Source: Clostridium beijerinckii
GTDB lineage: Bacteria; Bacillota; Clostridia; Clostridiales; Clostridiaceae
Direction of reading: 5' to 3'
Assembly (NCBI RefSeq): GCF_036699995.1
Contig: NZ_CP144906.1
Location: forward strand, 3,979,001-4,043,000
Length of the DNA: 64,000 bases
Below are positions 53,697 to 61,853 of this stretch, piece by piece (the stretch's first letter is position 1; each line of letters starts with the position of its first letter). Below the pieces are notes generated by a model. It was not told the origin of the DNA, did no database searches, and was given only the letters and a program-made list of their open reading frames with translations. The translations under genes were made by a program, and so were the position numbers.

Positions 53697-54584
53697 TCAT
53701 CCTCTTAAATACCTTTCCCTAAATTCACTAGGAGTTTCGTTACGGCATTTCTTAAAGGCTCTGCTAAAATAATTCCCATCGTTAAATCCTGTATCCATAG
53801 CGATTTCAACAATAGTTTTATTAGTATTTAGTAAAATTTGAGCAGCTTTCTGGACCCTTATTATATTTAGATATTCCATTGGTGAAAATCCAGACACAAT
53901 TTTGAAAACTCTAGAGAAATGGTTCGGGCTTAAGTGTGTTACTTCTGAAAGCTCTACAAGAGTAATTTTTTCTGCCATATGCGTCTCCATATATGTAATA
54001 GCAGGTTTGATTTGGTTCAATCTTCTATACTGCATATCCAATTCTGATTGATCTGGTACTGTCTTTTTGTGCCTTCTCAAAAGGGCTATAAATATCTGAC
54101 AGGCTAATCCTCTAACTACAATTTCGTAACCTTCTTTTTTCTCATGGAACTCTTCAATGATATTGTTCATGATTATAAATATAGAATCATCATAGGTGAT
54201 TTTATTTTCAAACAATAAGCGGTTTTTCAAAAGGGGCTCTGTATATATATTTTGCTGTAAATCAGACTGGTTACCTAAAAGTAACAAAAGATCAATTTTT
54301 ATCAAATAATACTCCAAATCCGAACCTAAAGTTTCTATGGAATGTATTTCATTTGGGTTCACAACAGCAATTGAATCCTGCTCTGCTAAAATTCTTTCTT
54401 CCCTGCACTTAAGCAGCAATTCCCCTTTTTTAATATACATTAGCAATAGTTGCTCATGCCAATGAGGCGGAAAAATACTTTCTCTTCCATTAATAAAACA
54501 GTGTTCTACATTAACAGAGGCTCCTCTTACAGTCTCTGATGAATAACCATACATATTCTCATCTATTATAAAATCTTTTCCCAT
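53697..54584 (-). CDS. AraC-family transcriptional regulator with cupin sensor domain
   Basis: 295 aa: an N-terminal cupin (about 25-105, FPPHWHEQLLLMYIKKGELLLKC, PNEIHSIETLG) and a C-terminal double helix-turn-helix (TLVELSEVTHLSPNHFSRVFK and VEIAMDTGFNDGNYFSRAFKK). Such proteins usually control sugar or stress genes. No target is certain; the epimerase-like gene lies just downstream in the same direction. Confidence 0.9.
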   Translation of the reverse strand: MGKDFIIDENMYGYSSETVRGASVNVEHCFINGRESIFPPHWHEQLLLMYIKKGELLLKCREERILAEQDSIAVVNPNEIHSIETLGSDLEYYLIKIDLLLLLGNQSDLQQNIYTEPLLKNRLLFENKITYDDSIFIIMNNIIEEFHEKKEGYEIVVRGLACQIFIALLRRHKKTVPDQSELDMQYRRLNQIKPAITYMETHMAEKITLVELSEVTHLSPNHFSRVFKIVSGFSPMEYLNIIRVQKAAQILLNTNKTIVEIAMDTGFNDGNYFSRAFKKCRNETPSEFRERYLRG

Positions 54585-55047
54585 GTTTCCCCCCAGATTC
54601 CTAATACTGCACTGAATTTTTGCTTAATCATCTAAAATTGTACCTATCAGGCAACTTAAATTTTTTATAACTTATGGTCCTCTATAAAATCTAATAACTT
54701 AATAATACAATTTTTCAGCAGAATATTATATAATTTTTTTCATATTTTCAATAACTGAATTCCATAATATTACGTTTATCATCTAAATCCTTGTATTATA
54801 TGAATTATAAACAGCCATTTTATATGAAATAAAGCACTTATAGAAGAGTTTACAAGCTAACATCAAACATTAATACTCTTTTCAAGAGTTTTATGTAATT
54901 ACTACAGCAAGTAAACTCATCCTTAAGTGCTTCAAAAAAGTATATGGGTATATTAAAGAAATTATGAGGGTATATACAATAACACTTTCCCCTTATTGGA
55001 TTAGTTATTTGTCATTGTAAATTGCACACTTTGATTTATTCAATAAT
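54585..55047. other. Intergenic region
   Basis: 463 AT-rich bases between AraC (starting at 54584) and the nitroreductase stop. A small hairpin (ACTCTTTTCAAGAGTTTTA, around 54870-54892) is the only structure found. Confidence 0.4.
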
Positions 55048-55854
55048 TTACTTTTCAAAAAAAGAAGCTGATAGCGGTTGTCTTTCTGTGAATCTTTTAA
55101 AGCTATGTTTAGGATATCCTACCATTACAACTCCTGTTATTTTCTTTTTCTCTGGAATGTTAAAAATCTTGTACATTGGCGAATTATCACTACGAGCACA
55201 AATTTCAAATACTCCTGCCCAACATGATCCAAGCCCAAGAGATGGAGCATATAATTCAAGATACGATAATGAAAGAACTGAATTTTCTCTACCATTACGA
55301 AAATCTTCATCAGCCAAAGTTATAATTATACTAGGTGCATCTCTTAAGATAGTGTCAATTTTAGTATTCTTGTAGCCACTAATCATTCCTGCTAATACTT
55401 TACTCAAAGTTTCATTATTTTCAAACCAATTAATGCATTCCTCAACTGCTAATTCAATTGTTTTTTTATCGTCTACTATTAGATATGATATACCTTGTGA
55501 ATTACTTGCAGTTGGGGCCAAATGTGCAACCTCAACAAGTTCCAATAACTTTTCTCTTTCAACTGGTATATTCTTATATGAACGAATAGATCTTCGTGAT
55601 CTAATAAAATTCTTTGCTTCTTCTGGATTTAGCTTTTTGATTTCTCCTATCTCACTTTGCATAGCTAATGGAGATTTCTTATTATCTATAGCCTCTTTGG
55701 GACATACAGCCACACAATGACCACATTCTATGCATCCATTAGGATTGACTTCTTTTGGACCGTCCGCTTCTAGTTTTAATACTCCTGTTGGACATTCCAC
55801 CACACACATTCCACATTTTATACATTTTTCTTTGCTTACAGATATTAAACTCAT
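55048..55854 (-). CDS. Ferredoxin-nitroreductase fusion protein
   Basis: A 268-aa fusion. Residues 1-60 form a two-[4Fe-4S] ferredoxin (CIKCGMCVVECPTGVL and CIECGHCVAVCPKEAI); residues about 80-268 are an FMN nitroreductase domain (FIRSRRSIRSYKNIPV, APTASNSQG, LGLGSCWAG). Such fusions take electrons directly from ferredoxin to reduce nitro compounds or other acceptors in anaerobes. It lies downstream of a TetR gene (56258) in the same direction, with two similar palindromic sites (56056-56077 and 56222-56243) before it. Confidence 0.9.
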   Translation of the reverse strand: MSLISVSKEKCIKCGMCVVECPTGVLKLEADGPKEVNPNGCIECGHCVAVCPKEAIDNKKSPLAMQSEIGEIKKLNPEEAKNFIRSRRSIRSYKNIPVEREKLLELVEVAHLAPTASNSQGISYLIVDDKKTIELAVEECINWFENNETLSKVLAGMISGYKNTKIDTILRDAPSIIITLADEDFRNGRENSVLSLSYLELYAPSLGLGSCWAGVFEICARSDNSPMYKIFNIPEKKKITGVVMVGYPKHSFKRFTERQPLSASFFEK

Positions 55855-56055
55855 TTTTATTCACTCCTTATTAATTTTTACACTCGCATATGATACGAAT
55901 ACACTTAATTCTTATTTGATTTATAATACATGTTAAAAAATTTTTCCTAAAACTTGCTTCTTCTAATTAATTTTTCATTTTAAATCATGCCCAGTGCCTT
56001 TCCATAAATGTATCACGTCTTATTATCACCTCCTTTAGCTATGCTTAGTACCTTT

Positions 56056-56077
56056 TGAGAACAATCATTCTAATTGA
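56056..56077. promoter_or_regulatory. TetR operator-like site 1
   Basis: TGAGAACAATCATTCTAATT-type sequence (core AGAACAATCATTCT, an imperfect palindrome), repeated at 56222-56243 and partly at 56870-56886. Confidence 0.55.
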
Positions 56078-56221
56078 TATAAAAAAATTATGTATTCAAT
56101 AAATCAGAAAATCCACAATATCATGCCTTTTCTTTATTACCTAAATTTATTGTATTATTGATTTGAGTAGTGGTTATACTTTTCTACTATGTAAAAGGGC
56201 TCAACAGAACATAAAATTTTT

Positions 56222-56243
56222 TGAGAACGCTCATTCTAATTAG
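56222..56243. promoter_or_regulatory. TetR operator-like site 2
   Basis: TGAGAACGCTCATTCTAATT-type sequence 15 bp beyond the tetR stop, with the same core as site 1. Confidence 0.55.
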
Positions 56244-56257
56244 TACAAGGAAATTAG

Positions 56258-56833
56258 TTATTTAATAAATCCATAAAAAAAATCTGCTATACGATGTAAT
56301 TTTTCTTTGCTCGCTGACATTCTTAACTGCACACGAATTCCAAGCAATGTATTTTGAAGTATTTCTGATAAAACTTCTGGATCATACTTGCAAGAAAATT
56401 CACCTGTTTCCATGCCTTTTCGAACAAGATCAGCAAGTAGTTGTTCTGTTTGCATAAATATCTTTTCAATTTTTTCTTCTATCTCTTTATCCCTAAGAGC
56501 CATCTCTGTTGCTGAATTTACAATTAAGCAACCCCATTGTTTATCTTCATATCCTTCGATCGTAAAATCAAAGATAAATTTTATGGCTTGTTTTGCTGTT
56601 TCTGCATGTGAAATTCCAGCCTGCATTTTATTTTTTATTAATTCTGCATAAAAATCTACAGTTCTTAAGAATAATGTGTGTTTATCACCGAAGGTATCAT
56701 ATAAACTTCTACGATGGATTCCCATATGTTCTACTAAATCATTTAAAGATGTCTTTTCATAGCCTTGTTTCCAAAATAGTTCCATTGCTTTCTGAAGAAC
56801 TACATTTTCATCAAATTCTCTGCTTCGTCCCAT
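56258..56833 (-). CDS. TetR-family regulator
   Basis: 191 aa with the TetR DNA-binding domain (VVLQKAMELFWKQGYEKTSLNDLVEHMGIHRRSLYDTFGD read over consecutive stretches) of the AcrR/YxaF type with a TetR_C-like ligand domain. ATG 56833 lies behind GGAGGG. Its promoter (56858-56886) contains an operator-like sequence related to the two sites before the ferredoxin-nitroreductase gene, so it probably represses both itself and that gene. Confidence 0.9.
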   Translation of the reverse strand: MGRSREFDENVVLQKAMELFWKQGYEKTSLNDLVEHMGIHRRSLYDTFGDKHTLFLRTVDFYAELIKNKMQAGISHAETAKQAIKFIFDFTIEGYEDKQWGCLIVNSATEMALRDKEIEEKIEKIFMQTEQLLADLVRKGMETGEFSCKYDPEVLSEILQNTLLGIRVQLRMSASKEKLHRIADFFYGFIK

Positions 56834-56857
56834 CAAGTTCCCTCCTTTATAGAATTA

Positions 56858-56886
56858 ATATTAGCATTTTGAGAACGATCGGTCAA
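56858..56886 (-). promoter_or_regulatory. Promoter of the tetR gene with overlapping operator
   Basis: Minus-strand TTGACC (56881-56886), 17-bp spacer, TAATAT (56858-56863). The spacer starts with GATCGTTCTCAAAA, the same family as the sites at 56056 and 56222. Confidence 0.65.
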
Positions 56887-57041
56887 GAATTATTTACATA
56901 TTTAATCATACCTATATTTTCGCACATTACATGCTGGGAAGAAAAGTTACCTGGCACAACACAAGCGCCCCTACCCTAGCCTACAATTTTCTGCCTAAAA
57001 CACTTCACTAAATGAGTTTATATCTAATTTCTCTTTTGATC

Positions 57042-57146
57042 TTAATATAAAGTGGCATCCTTTGAAGCCAATTCTTCTGCATATACTTTTCCAATACCAG
57101 ATGACGCTTCTGTAACCAAGGTAACTTTTTCCTTATAATTAAGCAT
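57042..57146 (-). pseudogene. N-terminal relic of a short-chain dehydrogenase
   Basis: 34 codons from an ATG at 57146 read NYKEKVTLVTEASSGIGKVY and AEELASKDATLY, then stop. The cofactor loop TGASSGIG has become TEASSGIG. Only the first strand-loop-helix unit survives, so it is non-functional. The rest of 56887-57167 shows no gene. Confidence 0.65.
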
Positions 57147-57167
57147 TCCTTTGCCTCTTAAAATGGA

Positions 57168-57926
57168 TCAATTATTTGCCTCTATTATTTCCTTCAATTT
57201 AACATTTTGATTAATAAATCTAGCTCTACTTTTTTCCTGTTTAAGCCGTATAGCATTCTGTGGGCAATGATTAATACAAGCTAAACACTGCTCACAATTT
57301 CCTTTATAAACAGGTTTAGTATCTACATTAATATTATTTACTGGGCAAACTTTCTCACAAACTTTGCAGCTATTACAGGTATCTTCTACATAGAAATTCT
57401 TATCATATTGAGCGTTAGCCTTAGTCTTAGAATGAAACTTTTTTATTATTGCTTCAATACATTTTATAACTGCAGAATGTCTCTTGATATATACTTTTTT
57501 AACTTGTATATCATTGATTATTTGTGCAAGGCTTTCTTCTATATTTTTCTTTGGCTCTTTTTTTATCTCTTTAGCTATATCAAACACTGGAAGGTAATTG
57601 TCAACCATAAGTATTTCATTAATGTATGAAAACTGGATTTGATTTCTTTTTCCAATTTCTAAAAGCTCAGGTATGACTGCTCCTGAAAAAGATCCAAAAG
57701 ACACTACGGCAAAAATATATTTACTTTTTAGTTTAACTTTATTTAGAAACTCCTCAACAATTTTAGGAACTCCTCCATAATAACTCGGAAATACAATACC
57801 AATCTTTTCATCTTCAAACTCAAACTGTTCTAGTTTCATTAACTTAGGAATAGAATAACTTTCCCCTCCAATTCTCTTTGCCACATATAAATTATTTCCA
57901 GTTGCTGTAAAGTAAAATATTTTCAT
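57168..57926 (-). CDS. EFR1-family flavodoxin-ferredoxin protein
   Basis: A 252-aa cytoplasmic electron-transfer protein. Residues 1-150 are a flavodoxin-like fold with the FMN loop FTATGNNLYVA; residues about 175-230 hold two [4Fe-4S] clusters (CNSCKVCEKVCPVNNI and CEQCLACINHCPQNAI). EFR1 proteins are frequent in clostridia and carry low-potential electrons. It is divergent from the TetR gene at 58043, with a palindromic TTTCACTTG/CAAGTGAA pair in the gap (about 57947-58003), so control by that TetR is likely. Confidence 0.9.
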   Translation of the reverse strand: MKIFYFTATGNNLYVAKRIGGESYSIPKLMKLEQFEFEDEKIGIVFPSYYGGVPKIVEEFLNKVKLKSKYIFAVVSFGSFSGAVIPELLEIGKRNQIQFSYINEILMVDNYLPVFDIAKEIKKEPKKNIEESLAQIINDIQVKKVYIKRHSAVIKCIEAIIKKFHSKTKANAQYDKNFYVEDTCNSCKVCEKVCPVNNINVDTKPVYKGNCEQCLACINHCPQNAIRLKQEKSRARFINQNVKLKEIIEANN

Positions 57927-58042
57927 AATGCACTCCTTTCAGACGTTTCACTTGTAACTCCTTATGAACTATAGTATAATTTGATAACATAAATAATTCA
58001 AGTGAATATAGGCTAGCTGTTACAAAAGGAGGAATATTGTTT

Positions 58043-58609
58043 ATGACTAATAAGTACAATGCTGAACAAAATAAGATTACAAAAGAGAGTATTTTGGGTG
58101 CTCTTATGTCTTTAATGGAGAAAAAGGACTTTAAGAATATATCTATTACAGAAGTATCACAAAAAGCTGGTGTATCACGGATGGCTTTTTATCGTAATTA
58201 CAGCATAATGGAAGATATCCTTATTGATCATCTGGATGACATGTTTAGAGAGTATTCAACCCTTTTAAATCATAAAGAAATAAGTAATTATGAAATGACA
58301 CGTTTATTTTTTTACTATTTTAGACAACATCAAAAATTTATTGAAAACCTACTAAGGTCTAAATTAACCCACTTAATACTTGAACGGTCTATCGAATTTC
58401 TTAATATATACTCAAAAACTATAACATGCACCATGGACTGCTCTCCTGAATTTGAAAAGTATAATATTGGATTCATTGCAGGGGGATTTTTTAATGTATT
58501 GATGATTTGGTGCAAAAGTGGTATGACAGAGAGTGACGAGAAGATGGCAGAAATTGTTCATGAGAGACTTTCAAATCATATTGCTGGAATCACCTTAACA
58601 AATTTCTGA
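58043..58609 (+). CDS. TetR-family regulator (divergent from EFR1 gene)
   Basis: 188 aa with a TetR-type helix-turn-helix (ESILGALMSLMEKKDFKNIS, ITEVSQKAGVSRMAFYRNYS) of the DhaS/YcfQ-like class and a TetR_C_7-like C-terminal half. ATG 58043 lies ten bases after GGAGG (58028-58032) and is preferred to TTG 58037. It probably controls the divergent flavodoxin-ferredoxin gene. Confidence 0.88.
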   Translation: MTNKYNAEQNKITKESILGALMSLMEKKDFKNISITEVSQKAGVSRMAFYRNYSIMEDILIDHLDDMFREYSTLLNHKEISNYEMTRLFFYYFRQHQKFIENLLRSKLTHLILERSIEFLNIYSKTITCTMDCSPEFEKYNIGFIAGGFFNVLMIWCKSGMTESDEKMAEIVHERLSNHIAGITLTNF

Positions 58610-58873
58610 TTAGATCCAGTATATATACCAAGTAGGAGAAATGAATAAGAAAGATTTGCTACTTAATTGACTCTAATTTAAGAATATATTAATAATGCAT
58701 TATGGGAATGCTCCTCCCTCCCATACCATTTCTAAAATATTATCATAGAAATGCATTTACATAGAACGTTACACACTCTCGAGTCTGAGCTGACTTTAAT
58801 TAATACATTTCCTCAAACATAATTTCTTGTTTGTTGATTTCAAGAACTGGACACTTCTAATTTTATAAAATAA

Positions 58874-59344
58874 CTATTGAGCATTTCCTAAAATTTTAAA
58901 GTACTTATATGATAGCCATATACTTCTTCCTACCATTGAAGCACACCCAAATGCAAGAATTCCTATACTTATAAAGCTAGTTATATTTCCACCAATATAC
59001 CTAAAAGCCGATTTTACAACGATGAGGAAAACATAGACCCCAAGGCTTAAATACGATTCATTATAATAAACCTCACCTTTAGCTTCATCCTTACTATATT
59101 TTAATGTTCTTCCACGAATTATTCCCACTCCTAGACCAATAATTGAACAAATAATTATTATTACAATCTCTTTCAATGAAAAACTTAATGTTTTTGCATA
59201 ATCTTCAACAATCATTAGAATAAGTAGTATAGGTAACAACCATAAATTAGGGAACTTAATTCTTTTATTCTTTCCATTAAGTATTCTTAAAAACTTTAAT
59301 ACTATAAAAATCAATAAAACATAAACCATTGACACTAATTCCAC
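58874..59344 (-). CDS. CcdC-like (DUF1453) membrane protein
   Basis: A 156-aa protein with about five membrane helices. The motif GLGVGIIRGRTLKYSKDEAKGEVYY after helix 3 is the DUF1453/CcdC signature. B. subtilis CcdC is linked to cytochrome c maturation, but clostridial members have no such pathway, so the role is unknown. It is third in a row with a MarR and an isoprenylcysteine-methyltransferase-like gene, after a 230-bp gap. Confidence 0.7.
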   Translation of the reverse strand: MELVSMVYVLLIFIVLKFLRILNGKNKRIKFPNLWLLPILLILMIVEDYAKTLSFSLKEIVIIIICSIIGLGVGIIRGRTLKYSKDEAKGEVYYNESYLSLGVYVFLIVVKSAFRYIGGNITSFISIGILAFGCASMVGRSIWLSYKYFKILGNAQ

Positions 59345-59576
59345 CTCTAAACTTTATTTTCTATTCCTCAAAATTTTCTGATATAATAATACAAGCGCTT
59401 TGGAACTGTAGATAATAACAATCTCTCAATATCTTATCTTTTAAAGTCTAATTATTAACAGTAATTGTAAACCTAATTTTTATACCTACCTTGGATACAG
59501 CTGTCTCTAATAATGACACCTTTACTAACCATAAGAATTTCACTTAGTTAAGCTCGCTGTAATAAATATTATAAAT

Positions 59577-60152
59577 TTAGAATATATAAGGAATTAACGC
59601 CCATGATTCTTTTATGTATTTCTCATATTCTTCACCAAGTTCCAATATTAAAAATCTTTGTTCTCTATTTATTTTTATAATATAAGTAATTAAAATGATA
59701 CAAAATCCTATAATTGAAGCTAAACTTCCAAGTGTAATAAAAGTTCCAAAAAAGCCACATACTATTCCTGTATAAATAGGATTCCTTATATATTTATATG
59801 GTCCACTACGAACCAATCTTTGCCCCTCTACTTTTTGAATCGCTCCACTCCAATTTCTACCTAATACTATTCTAGCCCATATTGCAAATAAAAGAGAGAA
59901 TATTAAAATTGCGATACCTACATAGTCAACATATTCATAACTAGGCAATATCCTATTCCATAAGAATATATTTTTAAACTGAAAAAAGGTAATGGCATAA
60001 GAGACTATTACTAATATTAAATGCACTATTCTTGGTATGTTCCTTTGGCCACTTGATTCTTTTTTCACATTTGACCTAGTTTTTATCGCTGCTAATATCC
60101 AGTAAATCCAAAATATACCCCAAATATAGCTATCTACAGTAATATTACTCAT
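59577..60152 (-). CDS. Isoprenylcysteine carboxyl methyltransferase (ICMT)-like membrane protein
   Basis: 191 aa with about five helices and the catalytic tail of the ICMT/phospholipid methyltransferase family: GRNWSGAIQKVEGQRLVRSG, PYKYIRNPIYTG, then REQRFLILELGEEYEKY. Bacterial members methylate lipids or small molecules, since prenylated proteins are absent; the true substrate is unknown. It starts 26 bp after the MarR gene, in the same operon. Confidence 0.88.
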   Translation of the reverse strand: MSNITVDSYIWGIFWIYWILAAIKTRSNVKKESSGQRNIPRIVHLILVIVSYAITFFQFKNIFLWNRILPSYEYVDYVGIAILIFSLLFAIWARIVLGRNWSGAIQKVEGQRLVRSGPYKYIRNPIYTGIVCGFFGTFITLGSLASIIGFCIILITYIIKINREQRFLILELGEEYEKYIKESWALIPYIF

Positions 60153-60178
60153 AAAATCCTCCTCACATTTTATTAGAT

Positions 60179-60646
60179 TTAATCACCACTTTTAATATAT
60201 TTTTCCGTAACTTCCAAAAACGTATCCTTTGTCACCGAATTCATCTCATCTAAAAACCTTAATATTGTGGCTTTCTCCTCATCATTATATTGAGCTATAA
60301 TATCTTTTTTCTTATTATATGATTTCTCATGAATTTTTTTATGAATTTCAGACACATTTAATCCTAATTCCGTTAAATCATAATATACTTCTTTATTATT
60401 CCCTTCCTTTTGATACTTCGATACATAGCCTTCGTTTAATAACTTTTTACACATTTTAGTTATAGCACCTGTTGTCATTCCTAATTCTTGTGATAGCTTA
60501 GTTATATTTGCATCTTCGATATATTCTATAGCTGCAATACAATGAATTTGTGAAAAAGTAAGTTTATTCTTTATATTAGGAACATCTATTTCATTATTTT
60601 CTTGTATTTTCTTTAGTGAAAATATAATCTCATTAACAATATCCAT
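60179..60646 (-). CDS. MarR-family regulator
   Basis: 155 aa with winged helix (TKLSQELGMTTGAITKMCKKLLNEGYVSKY and a wing with KEGNNKEVYYDLTELG). AAGGGGG precedes the ATG. The promoter carries a perfect AT-only palindrome overlapping the -10, so it likely represses itself and the downstream ICMT-like gene. Confidence 0.9.
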   Translation of the reverse strand: MDIVNEIIFSLKKIQENNEIDVPNIKNKLTFSQIHCIAAIEYIEDANITKLSQELGMTTGAITKMCKKLLNEGYVSKYQKEGNNKEVYYDLTELGLNVSEIHKKIHEKSYNKKKDIIAQYNDEEKATILRFLDEMNSVTKDTFLEVTEKYIKSGD

Positions 60647-60680
60647 ATTAATTTCCCCCTTAACATTTCTTCCTTGGAAG

Positions 60681-60716
60681 TAATATTATATTATAATATT
60701 ATTTCTTCCATGTCAA
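60681..60716 (-). promoter_or_regulatory. Promoter with 21-bp palindromic operator
   Basis: Minus-strand -35 TTGACA (60711-60716) is followed by a -10 region lying within TAATATTATA-T-TATAATATTA (60681-60701; perfect 10-bp arms). It fits MarR autorepression. Confidence 0.65.
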
Positions 60717-60821
60717 CAATTTTCACTTTAAAGACTTACTCCTAGATTTAATTAAGCACTTGTAATACCTAATGAACAACTTCCACTGTTTAAAATACCA
60801 AAACTATTCAATCAGCCTTTT

Positions 60822-60878
60822 TTAAGTTATTCCCTCAAGGAGCACCTCGTCCACAGATTTTACTGGAATATAAATTTC
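60822..60878 (-). pseudogene. Tail fragment of a GyrI-like effector domain
   Basis: A short open stretch reads LEIYIPVKSVDEVLLEGIT, stop. The EIYIPVK ending is typical of the C-terminus of GyrI-like domains in AraC/MerR-type regulators. It is too short to be sure. Confidence 0.3.
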
Positions 60879-60884
60879 TAAAAA

Positions 60885-60913
60885 ACTAAAAAACCACCGG
60901 CTTAACCGATGGT
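60885..60913 (-). terminator. Intrinsic terminator of the TetR gene
   Basis: ACCATCGG/CCGGTGGT stem (60906-60913 with 60893-60900) followed on the minus strand by TTTTTTAGTTTTTT. Confidence 0.8.
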
Positions 60914-60955
60914 TCTGATTCATATTCACTAACGTTACAATTTAGAATTAAAGAA

Positions 60956-61555
60956 CTAAGATGATTGTAATGAAAATTGTTCTAAATACTTGGATAAACT
61001 TTCAATATTAAATTGCATATGACGATTATTCCCCTCAAGTTTACTTAGCATTATACCACCTTCTAAGGCTGAAAAAATGAAAGTAGCAAGGGCATCGATG
61101 TCAAGATTTGACCTTAATTCACAGTTCTGTATCCCTTGATAAAGAATTTCCTTAATATATTGCAACATCCTTTCAAGGCTTTTTTGGGCTTTTTTTCGTA
61201 ATTCAGGATGAGTATCATCACTTTCAATAGCCGTGTTCAATAAAGGACATCCTCCGATAAATGGGGGATGTTCCGTAACTTGTTCATATACCCTAAATAT
61301 AGCTAGAATTTTATCAATCGCTGACTGTTGATTATCCACAGCTTGGGTAAATTTTTCATTAACAATTCCTACTGCGTAATCATATGCCTCAAGCGCAATC
61401 TCATCCTTACATGCAAAGTGACGATAAATCCCCCCTCTCTTGATTCCAGTTACTTCAGTAATATCAGAGAGCGAAGATCCTGCGTAACCTCGCTGGTTAA
61501 AAAGTTCAGCCGATTTCTTAATTATATACTTGCGTGTATTTTCTCCTTTAGTCAT
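60956..61555 (-). CDS. TetR-family regulator (divergent from the MFS gene)
   Basis: 199 aa with the helix-turn-helix SSLSDITEVTGIKRGGIYRHF and a C-terminal half (GGCPLLNTAIESDDTHPELRKKA) of the TetR_C_6/YxaF-like type. ATG 61555 follows GGAGG; the longer frame from 61609 lacks a site. It is divergent from an MFS transporter, the classic repressor-pump arrangement. Confidence 0.9.
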   Translation of the reverse strand: MTKGENTRKYIIKKSAELFNQRGYAGSSLSDITEVTGIKRGGIYRHFACKDEIALEAYDYAVGIVNEKFTQAVDNQQSAIDKILAIFRVYEQVTEHPPFIGGCPLLNTAIESDDTHPELRKKAQKSLERMLQYIKEILYQGIQNCELRSNLDIDALATFIFSALEGGIMLSKLEGNNRHMQFNIESLSKYLEQFSLQSS

Positions 61556-61769
61556 AGTATCTATCCTCCAAGGAATGTAATTCTTCGTAATTTCATCCTC
61601 ATTGCACATGTTATTTTTTTAATTATTATAGCATATCTCCAAAAATTTAAATAGTTATTGCAAGCCAGGGTTTATTTCTCCGATGAACCTGATTTTTTAA
61701 TCCAAAATGCCAATTATATAATTATAAATAATAAAAAATATTCCAAGCATCAGAAATATGAATATAAAT

Positions 61770-61829
61770 TTGCACTTTCTTAATGGGTGTGTTAACATAG
61801 TAAAAAAGATATCGTTCAGTATCTTTTTA
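61770..61829 (+). promoter_or_regulatory. Promoter of the MFS gene with hairpin/operator
   Basis: TTGCAC (61770-61775), 17-bp spacer, TAACAT (61793-61798), then AAAAAGATA..TATCTTTTT at the transcription start (about 61804-61829). A hairpin at +1 would be an odd terminator, so I read it as a TetR operator that can also fold. Confidence 0.5.
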
Positions 61830-61853
61830 TTATATTAAAATGAGGTGAAGAAA

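Larger units (their letters stand above)
55855..56257. other. Upstream region of the ferredoxin-nitroreductase gene
   Basis: 403 bases without a gene. They hold two operator-like sites and, after the first, sequence similar to the last codons of the tetR gene, showing a local duplication. A strong AAAGGAGGTGAT near 56023-56034 (minus strand) has only very short frames behind it. Confidence 0.5.

Noticed and set aside
56018..56040. Very strong Shine-Dalgarno AAAGGAGGTGAT on the minus strand
   Set aside because: The frames behind it are 13 codons or less and look like gene scraps, so no gene is called.
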